Origin: Epiperipatus broadwayi
Taxonomy: Eukaryota > Onychophora > Udeonychophora > Euonychophora > Peripatidae
Length of the DNA stretch: 64,000 nucleotides
Assembly (NCBI GenBank): GCA_028023455.1
Contig: JAQFVV010012509.1
Coordinates: 744,001-808,000 of the forward strand
Reading direction: 5' to 3'
A program made the translations under genes and the position numbers. Below the pieces are notes generated by a model that saw only the letters and a list, made by a program, of their open reading frames with translations, did no database searches and was not told where the DNA came from. This document shows positions 37,080-48,139 of the stretch, piece by piece. How positions within the stretch are numbered: position 1 is the stretch's first letter; every line of letters starts with the position of its first letter.

Positions 37080-37225
37080 TTTACTGTTTCAGTAACTTAT
37101 AAGATTATTAAATACAGTTCATAGTTTCTATGAATGATTTGATTCGCTACAAACTTACTTTCAACATAATGCTTAATTTTTACATATATATTCCTTATAT
37201 ATGAAGCAAAAAATATTCTAGTGAA
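37080..37225. mobile_element. MITE-G copy 2
   Basis: Shares TTATAAGATTATTAAATACAG, in part, and TACTTTCAACATAATGCTTA with copy 1, plus a downstream ATATATATTCCTTATATATGAAG-type tail (ATATATATTCC only quoted). The left TIR is not evident. Confidence 0.45.
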
Positions 37226-37268
37226 AATTAATAATATGAATAGATATAAATCACAAATACCTCATAAG

Positions 37269-37560
37269 TAATTTAAATTGCGCTTTACGCAAAAAAGTGA
37301 AGTTTGTCTAAAATATTATTAAAGATTTATATGGCTAAGCGTTTTCAGAGAACTTAAATCTCCATATTCATAGCCTATTTTAATTGAAGTTTAGCGGTGA
37401 TTTATGCAAAATTTATGCTAATTTTCTTTCATAACGATCATTTTCTGGAGATTGCAAAGCACAATTCTTTTCAGTTTATTGCACAGTTGTCATTTGCAAT
37501 AAAGCATGCCTCCTCAATCTTTCATTTCATATTATTACGTTCAATGCATAGTGCCCTTGC
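37269..37560 (-). repeat. R292 interspersed repeat, copy 2
   Basis: Reverse complement of 2,401-2,692 over its whole length with no visible indels. It sits between MITE-G copies 2 and 3. The frame that is open in copy 1 is broken here by three TGA codons. Confidence 0.6.
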
Positions 37561-37739
37561 CATAGTGGGTTCAAACATATAATGGATGGATTCTATTAAA
37601 AAGTTTAATACTATCATTGAAACCAAATGCTGTTTATGAGGAAAGTAGGGTTACCATATCTAGTGGGGAGATTCAGGCATTTAAACTCTGACCTAAGATA
37701 CAGAGATTGTCCATGATATATATATATATAGTTAGCAGA

Positions 37740-37895
37740 GTCTATCTCATCTTTTTTCCACTGGTTCCACAATTTATAAGATTATTACAAACAGTTTGAT
37801 TTGTGAAATAATTTGATTGATTACTTTCTTACCTCCAGCAGTGTACTTAGTTTTAGCATATGTATTAATATATGTATAAAATATTTTTTTATTTT
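37740..37895. mobile_element. MITE-G copy 3
   Basis: Shares TTTATAAGATTATTACAAACAG-like middle sequence (TTTATAAGATTATTAC quoted) and TTACCTCCAGCAGTGTACTT with copies 1 and 2. It is preceded by CAGAGATTGTCCATGATAT, which matches GGAGATTGTCCGTGATAT at about 36,750. Confidence 0.45.
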
Positions 37896-38407
37896 CGATA
37901 TTTCATTTGTTAAAATATATTTATACTTATTTTTTTTATTGTTTATAAACAGCAGTCTCATATTTATTTTTGCTCTGGAGTCTATAAATAGATGGAGAAG
38001 ACCTTGTATGTCTTTGTAAGCCTAAACAATTATTATGCTGTAAATGCTTAAGTAAAAAGATGGTAAAAAAATATTTCTAGTTTTAAAGACTGATTTACTG
38101 TCACTAAATTCAAAAAGTAACTCAAAAGTCACCATGAGTTTTGAAAATGTAATACTTTTCTGATGACCAATTATTTTTATTGAAAATTTAATCATGCAAA
38201 ATAGACAAAATGCAAAAATTTTCTAATGCACTAAATAATGTTCTAAAACTGCACATTATTTTTATATTTTAAAATTTTTTATTGTTTTAAATATTTCAAT
38301 GTTACATTATTTTATATTATAAAATCATACTTAAGAAGGCAATAAATTCTGCAATAATTTTACAATTAATAGTATATACATAATTTTTATTAATCATTCA
38401 CTAGACT

Positions 38408-38562
38408 AAGGGAATGGTTTCTATGCACTTTTAACATATTGTGGAGGGATGTAGTCATAAACCTAAGATGATAGATCTTTTTCACATGTCTTTTGGTGAT
38501 ATGTTTATGATTACATCCCCCCCCCCCACAAGGTGTTAAAATTGAATAGAAACCATTCCCTA
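38408..38562. mobile_element. 155-bp foldback element
   Basis: AGGGAATGGTTTCTATGCAC at the left and GAATAGAAACCATTCCCT at the right are inverted copies. The inner GGAGGGATGTAGTCATAAAC / GTTTATGATTACATCCCCCC also pair. A poly(C) run of over ten bases sits in the right arm. The element is a small hairpin with no coding capacity. Confidence 0.7.
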
Positions 38563-38901
38563 CCTTGTATAAGAGTGATATAATGAAGGTTACACTACAG
38601 AAATATTATTCATTAACAGTATATATAATTATTAATCTTATATTTTACATATTTACAAAAAAAAGCAAGGTTCTCCAAGGAATATCCATAAATACCCATT
38701 ATTCTTATCTCTTTGAAAATCCTATATAATTCTCACTCTCCTTTCATACAACTCTTAAATTTTAAATAAAATATTTTAGGATAAAATATATATTTATCTT
38801 TTTTAAGACCAATTGGAAAATTATTTTAAAACTCTTTGGTGTTTGTTTTCTGTATTTCCATCTGTTAATTGATTTCTTGGTAAACTGTTTTACTTCTATT
38901 C

Positions 38902-39035
38902 AAAAGTATTTTGTTTTAGTCAAGCATTGGTGGTCGAGAGGTCCGCGACAGCTGCTTTATAAGCAGTTGTCCCGGGTTAGCGGGTTCGCTTCCCAGCTGA
39001 TATTGTGACACATGAGAGAAAAGTATTTTGTTTTA
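38902..39035 (+). mobile_element. SINE-B copy 3 with perfect 17-bp target-site duplication
   Basis: The element itself is 38,919-39,018: GTCAAGCATTGGTGGTCGAG, TTTATAAGCAGTTGTCCC, the B-box GGGTTCGCTTCCC, and the tail GTGACACATGAGAG. AAAAGTATTTTGTTTTA stands exactly before it (38,902-38,918) and exactly after it (39,019-39,035). A long direct duplication abutting an A-rich 3' end is the mark of LINE-type target-primed reverse transcription, so this copy proves that the family moved as a ~100-bp retroposon. Confidence 0.92.
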
Positions 39036-39687
39036 ATATTATTTTTATCTCTATAAAATATGGACTATTTTAATATTCATAATGCTCATCAATATTTTCA
39101 GTCATAGCTTTTCAATTTTTGTATGGTTGTTTTTATTAAACTTTTAGATTACCTGGGCTTAATGATATCCACCCCATCTCATAAAATTTGTGAATTTTAT
39201 GCGATTATTAATTATCAAAATTTTTTTTAAAAGTTCAAGCTATTTGTGTGAGGTGGAGGTTCTATATACCTGAAAACATTAACTGATAAATAACAATCAT
39301 AGTAGTTCTCAAGATCTTTGTCTTTCTTGTCGCTAGCCATCATTTTATTATTACCTGCCTTTTCAAAATTTAAGAAATAATGGCATTATTATACTAGTCT
39401 ATTTATTTGTTGAAATATATGGTAGTGGCAAATACCCTTATAATTTTTTTTATTTTTAAAACCTGCAGTTTTCCTCATTAATACAATCATATGAATGGAA
39501 TTAGGTTTATTACTGCTATGAAATTGTGAATAATTATTTTCCTTCTATTGCTAATTTTTAAGTGTTAACTGCAGACCACAGTTGAAGTTCATTATCCATA
39601 GTGGTTTTAATTTTAGCACCAATCAAAACTTGTGAGGATAAAAGTGTTTAAGTCTCCTGCAATTATTCACTAGAATGATCTAAACTA

Positions 39688-39790
39688 GCGTTGTTAGCCG
39701 AGAGGTCATCGCATCCGCCTTGCAAGCAAGTAGTTGGTTGCAGACGGGTTCGCGTCCCGGCCGATACTATGACATATGAAAAAAAAAAAT
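39688..39790 (+). mobile_element. SINE-A copy 2
   Basis: GCGTTGTTAGCCGAGAGGTC, TTGCAAGCAAGTAGTTGG, then GACGGGTTCGCGTCCCGGCC. The segment between variable arm and B-box is about five bases shorter than in other copies (TGTGG lost). The tail is ACTATGACATATG plus an A-run of about eleven. Confidence 0.85.
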
Positions 39791-39867
39791 AGCCAGAATT
39801 TTTTTTTTTGTTTAGTGTTGTTTCGTTTTTAATATTCTTTATATAAATTTCAATTTATGTGGAATAA

Positions 39868-40007
39868 ATGTGGCCTTTTAACTTTTTTTCTTCATATGTC
39901 ATAGCATCGCCGGCACGCGAACCCACAACCGTCTGCAACCAACTACTTGCTTGCAAGACAGCTGCGATGACCTCTCGGCTAACAACGCTTGACGTGTGGC
40001 TTTTTAA
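39868..40007 (-). mobile_element. SINE-A copy 3 with target-site duplication
   Basis: The element is 39,882-39,993 on the minus strand: GTCAAGCGTTGTTAGCCGAG, CAAGCAAGTAGTTGGTTGC, the B-box GGGTTCGCGTGCC, and the tail GCTATGACATATGAAG plus A-rich. It is flanked by ATGTGGCCTTTTAA (39,868-39,881) and GTGTGGCTTTTTAA (39,994-40,007), a 12/14 match. It lies only about 90 bp from, and convergent with, copy 2. Confidence 0.88.
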
Positions 40008-40590
40008 TTAAATAACAAATCTGTTAAGAATCATATGAACTCTTTGTGAGAAAATAATTGATTTTTGATTGAAAAAATAAAATTTATTTTTCCATAGTAA
40101 ATGATTTCGTAATTTATTTTCGGAAAATAAATTATAAAGCTCTATATTGAAACAGATATGTAAAATACATGTTACATAAAATATTTTAAAGGTACATTAA
40201 AAATAAGAATATATATATTTAATGAAAAGGACTATCATTTAAGTAATCACTATAAAAACAAGTAATGAGAGGGGAGATTGTAAAATAAAAAATAAAAGAT
40301 CGGATTAAAATTAAACCAAAGAAGAAATAAAACTTCAGTCAAGTTACCCCAAGTTAAAATAAAAGAAAATGATGAAAAGAAATATATATATAAAAAAATT
40401 ATAATGGTAGTTTAAGAATTTTAATTAGATTTTCTAGTTGAAAGAAAGTCTAATGGAGGTAATCAGTGGCCAAATAAAACTGGTAAAAATTTGCTTATCT
40501 ATCTTCTCTTTTAAAACAAAAAAAATAAAAAAACAAAACTACAGATTTCAAAATGTTATCTGTAAAACTGCAACATAAAAGAAAACAAAA

Positions 40591-40699
40591 GTCAAGCGTT
40601 GTTAGCCGAGAGGTCATCGCACCCGCCTTGCAAGCAAGTAGTTGGTTGCAGACGGGTGTGGGTTCGCGTCCCGGCCGATGCTATGATACATGAGAAAAA
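40591..40699 (+). mobile_element. SINE-A copy 4
   Basis: Nearly consensus: GTCAAGCGTTGTTAGCCGAG, GCCTTGCAAGCAAGTAG, GACGGGTGTGGGTTCGCG and TCCCGGCCGATGCTATGATA then CATGAGAAAAA. No clear target-site duplication was seen. Confidence 0.85.
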
Positions 40700-41285
40700 T
40701 CGTATTCAATAAGCTAAAGAATTCATTTGAAAATAGAAATGGAATGTAAAGTTATTTAATTAAATATAAAATAATCTTTATCTAGTCAGAATGTACAGTA
40801 CTTTTGTAAATTATCTAATCCAGAAAAAGAGATTAAGTTGCTTTATTTTAACTGTAATGTTTAGCTATTAAAGGAATTGAATGATTAGAAACATTAGATT
40901 AAATTCTTTAATTCAAACTGTATAATTAAATAGAAACAAAATTTTATTTTCTTTGGTAAAAGTACTCAAGTCAAAATATAGCCTTCAAGATTTTGGGTCT
41001 GATTCTTGAATATTTTCTAGTATTGTTTTGATATCTGATTTTTTAAAAAATCATTCCTGAGACATTACTTCTATTTTCTGAATTAGCATTTTTTTTTTTT
41101 AGATATATGAACTGATTGTTTTATTTTATGATTCCATCTAAATTGTCTTTTGTGTCAATAATGTGAAATCTTCATTGATTTGTTCAATTAAAATATCTTA
41201 GCCATATTTATCTGCATAGGACTTTAATGGTTATTTGAAATTGTCATTTAAATTTGATTTTTTATTCATTTGGCCAAGAAAATAT

Positions 41286-41404
41286 AACTTTGTTCTCCGA
41301 GAGGTCAGTGCAGCCACCATAAGCAAGCAGTTGGTTGCAGACAGTTGTTGCAGGTTTGCCTCCTGGCCAATGCTATGACATATGGAAAAAATAAGTTTGT
41401 TCTC
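41286..41404 (+). mobile_element. SINE-A copy 5, 5'-truncated, with target-site duplication
   Basis: The element begins inside the A-box (CGAGAGGTCAGTGCAGCC) and continues through GCAAGCAGTTGGTTGCAGAC to TGCTATGACATATGG and an A-run. Direct repeats AACTTTGTTCTC (41,286-41,297) and AAGTTTGTTCTC (41,393-41,404) flank it. Loss of the 5' end with retained duplication is expected of incomplete reverse transcription. Confidence 0.8.
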
Positions 41405-41727
41405 AAAAAAAAAAAAAAGGTTCATGAATAATTAAACTATTTATTTTTTTAGTGGCCAGGCCTTGAAGTTATGTAGTAAATTAAAAGTACTTTACCTTTG
41501 TACAAAACTGTTACATAAAATAAGAATTTGACCGACTTAAATATGTCTATTTTCAAACACAACAATTTTAGCATATAAGTAGTAATAAAAGATTTTAAGG
41601 CTACATGAGGCAACACGCTTCGAAAGCACTTAGCTGTTAATTTTTGTATATAAAAATAATTAATATAGCTTCTCTTTCCAGTGCCTCACACACTTCTAAT
41701 TTTATTTTAATATATGTTATGTAAATA

Positions 41728-43125
41728 GAAGCAGTCTCCTAGTTATGAACTTAATTGGTTCCTGGTGTGTGTTTGGAAGTTGAAATTGTTTGAAAGTAGA
41801 GGTAAGTAAAAAAAAACATCAAAAAAAAGTTTTCAATATATAGTATTTATTTTTTATTGATTAATATCTGGAGTTTTGATTATAAAATTATCAAGAGTTA
41901 ATTGAATTGTATTCTTTTTCTTCTCTTGATAAAGAATTCTGTAACATTCTGTGTCTTTTTCTATTGCCCTTCATACATGAGATATACGCTCTCCATTGGG
42001 ATCACATTCTTCCATGATGGTCAAAAATTTGTCAAGATGCATGAAGGCTTCATTCATATTCTTGATTGTCAAACTCTTAACAATAAGTTCATTATCAGAT
42101 TCTTCTTCATTTTGTATTTCATTCATCTCTTGTAGTTTAATCAAGTCTTCATTTGACAGAGGTTCTGAGTGAGATTGCATTAACTCATCAATATCTTCAT
42201 CAGTGACATTGCTTGCTACAAATTCAACAGCAGAGTCTTCTTTTAATTCTTTCTTCCAATCTTCATGCAAACTAAGAGCCTTAGCTTGAATAATTGATAA
42301 ACTCACTGGGATGCCTTTTTGATGTTGATCTTCAATCCATAAAGCCAAAGATTTTTCCATTTCATCCATTACTGTGCCATGTCTTTTTGAAACAATCCTT
42401 GAAGAAATATTTACACAATTTTTAACATATTACTTAATTTTGTTCTTGTTTTTCACAATTGTATATACTATTGATTGGTTTAAATTACACAAACATGATT
42501 GAAACAAAAGATTCAACATTTTCAAAATGTCTAATTATATCCATTTTTGTCTTGACCGTTTGGGGTTTATGAGACCTTGATTTCTTTTTGGTTATATCAA
42601 CACTGCTGATTTTTTATTTTTCACTCATGTTTTTAAATAAGAATAAAAAAAATTCACCAAAACAGAAATATATACAGTGTATATGTAACGTAATTGTTCA
42701 CAAACTACTTTTAAAAATGAGACGATCTTGTTCAAGACAGTTTGTAATGATGCTAAAAATAAAAGTAATTAATGTCAGAGTGATTGGAAGATTTACTATA
42801 TTTTATATAAGTTCTCTAAAATATATTTTTAATTATTTTCTAAATTCCAAAGTTTATCTTTCTTTAGAAAAAATTCAATTACAAATGTATGTAAATAGTT
42901 TTTTTTATCAGATACTGTAAATTTGTAGCGTTAATTACTAAGAGGAATTTTTTAATTATTAAAGTACTAAAATACTGTATAATTTTGAATACCCATTTCT
43001 TTGTACAGTACACAGCACTAATTATACATGAAAGTATGTGCATAGATAAAGATCTAAAGTCCAAAAGTGATTATGTAATAGCAAAATGTTTATAATTCGA
43101 GTGTTCGTAGCTAGGGGACTACCTG
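41728..43125 (-). mobile_element. pogo/Tigger-type DNA transposon, 1.4 kb, non-autonomous
   Basis: The left end GAAGCAGTCTCCTAGTTATG and the reverse complement of the right end, CAGGTAGTCCCCTAGCTACG, align without gaps over about 23 bp (17 matches). Each is bordered by TA (41,726-41,727 and 43,126-43,127), the target site of the Tc1/mariner-pogo superfamily. The interior encodes pieces of a Tigger-like transposase on the minus strand (see the pseudogene entry). Full Tigger elements are usually 2-3 kb, so about half is missing. The 42.6-43.1 kb part is AT-rich and presumably untranslated. Confidence 0.85.
41971..42595 (-). pseudogene. Tigger-like transposase relic lacking the DDE catalytic domain
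   Basis: A 132-codon frame (42,369 to 41,971) starts MDEMEKSLALWIEDQ and continues SLSIIQAKALSLHEDW, the hallmark of the CENP-B-type second helix-turn-helix of Tigger/jerky proteins. After residue ~45 it passes directly to the family's acidic C-terminal region: LSNEDLIKLQE at 71-81, a Glu-rich stretch, and DPNGER at 123-128. The DDE domain of roughly 200-250 residues that should lie between is absent. Upstream, the same frame continues with one stop through IVKNKNKIK (about 42,450), and a shifted frame before it reads KTKMDIIRHFENVES (about 42,515-42,550), matching the first (psq-type) helix-turn-helix. The protein could bind DNA but not transpose. It is either an internal-deletion derivative or, less likely, a DNA-binding remnant under use. 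Confidence 0.85.
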
Positions 43126-43691
43126 TATACTATTATTAAGCACTGAAAAATCAGTAATTGTACAAAAGCAAATTAACCTCTGATCATGTACTGTTTTCAT
43201 AATTATTATATATTTCCATGCACTCACCCGCAAAGATTTATAATAGTTATGAAAACAATGCGTGATTGAAGATTAATTTCCTCCGCATAATTACACATTT
43301 CCAGCATTTAATAATAGTAGATTTACATTCATTCATAATTAATATACATGTAATCACAGGTAATAAGAAAGCAGACTCTGTTTTTCTCCTGTAATAGGTT
43401 AATTAAATTTATACAATTCAATTGTCGATTGTAATATCAGATGCGCAATAGACTCAAATCCTGACATAAGCACAATCAGTAAGGGTTGGTGTATATATTA
43501 ATATGCTCTAAGATTAAATGATTCACTTAAGCTTTTAAGTCTTACTGATGGGTGAGTGCACAGAGATTTATAATAGTTCCAAAAACAACGCATGATCAGA
43601 AGTTAATTTCCTTCTGCACAATATATGTTATGATATAAATTGATGGTATATATATATTCTTAAAATATAAATGATAATTATAATAAGTGGT

Positions 43692-43815
43692 TTGATGCTT
43701 GGAAGTTCATATGAGATCCAAGCACCAAAAATAACAGAACTGTGATTTATAAACCTTGAATCCTAGAAGGCTACTCTACCACTGCTGTAAACTATGCAGG
43801 GCATCTTCATCCATA
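43692..43815 (-). mobile_element. SINE-F relic
   Basis: On the minus strand: TTTACAGCAGTGGTAGAGTA (A-box-like), CTTCTAGGATTCAAGGTTTA, then a tail with GGATCTCATATGAACTTCC. The GTGGTAGAGT...CTAGGAT layout resembles class I tRNA-derived SINEs. It shares blocks with 47.77-47.84 and 49.73-49.85 kb. Confidence 0.45.
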
Positions 43816-44929
43816 TATATATATAAAGTATTAATAATTATTAAAACTGGTGTGTACTTTAGAATAAGAACTGTCTGGTTCGGGCCAAATTTAATGCTAC
43901 AGATGCATACTATCTATCCATAAATATACTCTAATAAATGTCTGGTATTGTTATTTCAATACAATGATTACAGAATACAGTGAAAAATATGTTCAGCAAT
44001 CTTTCAGAATTTTAAACCAACATCTCAAATATATTGTAATTAAGTATATTTTTATTTGTATTAATTAATTAATATATAATAGAACATAATAAAAAGTAAT
44101 AATGTTTTAAAAATGAAAAATCAAAAAGATGACATTTAAATTTGATAAAATATTTATTTTTGTCTTATGATAATAGACTGAAGCTAAAAACTACGATAAA
44201 AAACACATATTTTAGATAATTCATAATAATACTACCATGATTGCTATAAAGCTTTGCAAAAGGAAATAATCATGAATTGTTTTAGCATACTATGTTGATC
44301 TGATTCGAATGACATTCATATGACTGTCTGGAGTTATTTGTAAACTTTTCCACAAATTTCTATAAAACTATCCTTAAAATACATAAATCTAGGGTTTAAA
44401 TAAAACAATCAAATGATTTGATTGTAATAAATAATTTACTTATATAGATCTTGACTATGTATGTAAGATATATAAATAAACCTTTGGTTATGCACTTTTC
44501 AAGTATTTACATTCATTCGCCCATAAGTATCAGTTTAAGAAGCATAATTGAACCACTTATGCTAAGAACTTATTGTTATATAAGCCAACCTCTGCTCACC
44601 ATACTGAAATCAGGTCTTCAATCTGTTGTGTATCTACTATGTAACTTGAAAAATGAATTCTATAAATTTATTCATTCTATAGCATTTTTAACCACCTGCA
44701 ATTTATATTACACATGTTGGCAAATGCTATATAAATAGATTACTTATTACAGTTAATTCAATATTTATTTCTAATTGATAGATGATTAAAAATGAGTTTC
44801 AATATCTCCCCTGTTATAAAAAATGAATAAGTTTATAGAATTCATTTGCAAGTTATATATTAAGCAGACTATATTGTAACGGTCATATTTGTACATTCAC
44901 ACAACAAAATCCAGAGTTTTGGCAAATTA

Positions 44930-46820
44930 AACCAAGGCTGATCTAGATGAGGGGTTGAGACCTCAAATCTGATCACACCTCAGCTCCTTCACCAATGCTC
45001 CCAGAATTACTACCCTATAAATGACATACATGAGGCCACACTTGGAGTTTCTTAATTCATGTTCTGGCAGTAGCAAAGGGTGAAGCAAGAGACTCAGGGA
45101 ATAATACTAAATTACTAATAGTTTAGCTAAACACACACATCTATGGCTGGCTAGATAATGCATATATTAATAATTAATGCTAATATTAATAAGTTTAACT
45201 AAGATTTGGAATGGACTACAAATGACACACAACACATTGATTATAATTTAATATATTTTAATTATTAAATATAGGTTAAACCAACATAAGTGCATTGAAT
45301 GATACACGCAGATATAACAATGATGAGCAAGTTTGAAAACAGAATCTTATCTGATGCACAATAATTTAAAAGAGTTTATTACAAATTTAACCACCTACAG
45401 TCTAATCATGCCTTAACTATGGTATGCCATCCCTACAAGGTTTGATAATAATCAAATCCTACTAGAATGATGACTAACAGATATACTTAATCTATTAATA
45501 TTATGTAATGAGCAATAAGTATGCTGTTTATGCAGATTGCATTATATAAACTAAATCTGAGGTTCAGATCAATGCTGAACAAATAATATTACAGAGGACG
45601 AACTGGCGATTTGCAGTGTATCTTCTGAGACTATGGTGCGACATAAAATAAATAAGAGATGCGGCCTGAATATGTAGTTACTCATGAGATTTAGTACCAT
45701 ATACTCAGTTTCCATGGACCATATGACTTGCTATCATAAAGTACATGAACATTTAGTTTGGGTGATCGGCCCAGCTTAATATACAGTTCTGAACCCTTGT
45801 GTTCCAGTTCTAAAAAGAGAGCTGTCTGAACTAAAAATAATGGAGTGGCCCTTACATCAAAGTCCATTCTAATAAGAAAATACAGATAGCAAGGCATAAT
45901 GCACAGATGTGCTTCATAAAGACATATTCACAATGCTTTCCAAATATCAAACATTAAATTAATCAAACACTAATCTTTAGTTTCAATCTGTGAAATTACT
46001 ATATGCCTGTTCATGAATTAGCAAACTTAAATCATGCTTAAAGGAAATAATTATAAGTTATCTAGTTTATCAAGTAATCCATATAGTTTATAAGAATAAA
46101 CTATGGAAGAGTAAAACATATTTGGGACTTAATTAACTAATTGTTTATAATATGCTTTAAAATATTCTCCCTCTTACTTAACTAAATATAAAAATTTAAT
46201 ATGCAAACTTGAATGACACTAAACCAAAACACAGTAGTTTAACTAACATATATAAAAGTAGGTTTTCAGATCAGAAATTTATAGGTGTGCTAAAAGCAAT
46301 ATAAATTAGCTAAGCGAGAGCTTCTAATCATCTCTCCAAATTATCGATCTCTGCTCTGAATAAAGGCATAACACAAATTAATGAATTAACAATATATAAA
46401 ATATAAAATAGGCATGACCACCGATTAGCAAGAGACAGATATATAATAATAACTGATTAGTTATTATGATTTAGAAAATTATCAATTATAAATATTCATT
46501 AAGCACGCAAGGTTCTTACAAAGATTATTATTAAATTAAAAGTTATTAATTATGAATGTTCAACATTTAGCTAGCTTTAGAATTATAAATTAATTTAATT
46601 TTAGATTTAATTTTATAGAGCTCTGTGGGAAGAAATGTTTATCGATAATCTTCTAGCTACCAATAATCTTCTAGCTGAGGCATTGCATTGGCTTTCTCCA
46701 TTAGGCTGGCTTGTCCAATGTGTTCTTGGGCAGGCTGTGGGTCTTGAACTCCCCAGTCATCCTAGACCAATTTCCAAAAAGGAATACAATTAGTTGCTCT
46801 TTACCAAATGGTTTTCATCA
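44930..46820. other. Third unassigned higher-complexity island
   Basis: Contains segments such as GAGGGGTTGAGACCTCAAAT, GGTGATCGGCCCAGC, GTGCGACATAAAATAAATAA and GGGCAGGCTGTGGGTCTTGA with fewer A/T runs than the flanks. A 68-codon minus frame (45,691-45,897) has no recognisable domain. Near 46,640-46,675 ATAATCTTCTAGCT is repeated in tandem. GGGTCTTGAACTCCCC (46,739-46,754) is B-box-like. Identity unknown. Confidence 0.3.
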
Positions 46821-47767
46821 TAGAAAAAGAGTGAACGAGTGAACCTTGATGTCTGAATTTTGGTTTTTTTTTATATTAACTCTTTCTCATTCCCTCACAC
46901 AAGCCATTAAGTTGTTTACACTTTTAATTCTTAAGTTTTAATAGCCAGTATAAATTAAAAAAACAAAACAAAAGATCTAGCTTAGTTACTGACAAGCAAT
47001 GCCGGGTTAATGATTTTGTCTTTGTTTTTTTTTTTTAACTTTATTTTTAAATCTTTGAATTTTCAGTTCTCAGTTTACAATTTAATGAGAGGTATTTCTG
47101 AGAAACCGATGACCTTGATTCTCTTTTTTTAAAAACAATTTAAGTAGTCAACATTCTGCTATATATATATATAAGACAGTCAACCCTGAATTTAAGATTT
47201 ATATGTGAATACAAACAAATTTATAAATTTAGAACTTAAAATATATAATTTAAAAAAGTTGTAATGTTTATTAAATTTATCACATTACGGTTTCCTTCGC
47301 ATATATACATAGGTGCACTTCTACACATATAAGGATGTTTACAATTTACTTTAATTTGTTAATTTTAAAATTATAACTGTGTATACATTATATGCATACA
47401 GACATTAATATATTTGATGTGTGCATATATCCACACATGCACGTAAATATACACTATTACATATCAAAATAAATTATAAGATTATATATGTGGACTGGGA
47501 TGGGTTTGAATAAGGAAAAGAAGACTACTATGGTACATAGTAGGTGAAACAGGATGATAAACAAATAATACTGTTTCAATATTAAAGTCCTGATTTCAGC
47601 ATCATAAACAGAAGTTAGCTTATATAACGATAAGCTCAATGTTTACAGGTGATTGTGTGTGAAAGCTTGAAAAGTGCATGATTGAAGGTTATTTCCTTCT
47701 TTATAATCAAATGATTTCTGGTTCAAGAATACATAAAAAGTTTAAGTGGAGTAAATGCCAGCATTGG

Positions 47768-47840
47768 AAACAATCCGAGCTCCTTACATCCTAGATTTTG
47801 AGACTCTACTACTGCACTAAACCTCACAACGTAATTTAGG
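47768..47840 (-). mobile_element. SINE-F relic
   Basis: Minus strand: GTTTAGTGCAGTAGTAGAGT, CTAGGATGTAAGGAGCTCGG. Same block order as the copy at 43.7 kb; the 3' tail is not visible. Confidence 0.4.
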
Positions 47841-48139
47841 TTATCTTTAGAGATTATCCTATTTTTATTTATATGTAAATTAATCATTATTTTTTCTTTC
47901 ATTCTCTGTCAATTTTCTTTTGACTTACAATCATCATTCACTTAGGTTACAAAAGGGCCCAGTCTTCTCGAGCCTCTATAAAATCACTCATCTCTCTGCT
48001 TTAACTATGTCAGTGGAGTTGATTGTTTGTACAACTCCATTTCCATTCTTCGATTACCTGCAAAAGAATTCTAATTTCAATCTTCTTTTCTTTGATTTAT
48101 GGCTTATTTTTGTCTTGTTTCCTCTTCTTGAGTTGAAAT

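Noticed and set aside
42588-42920. 110-codon plus-strand frame
   Set aside because: It lies antisense within the Tigger element, is K/I/F-rich and has no recognisable domain.
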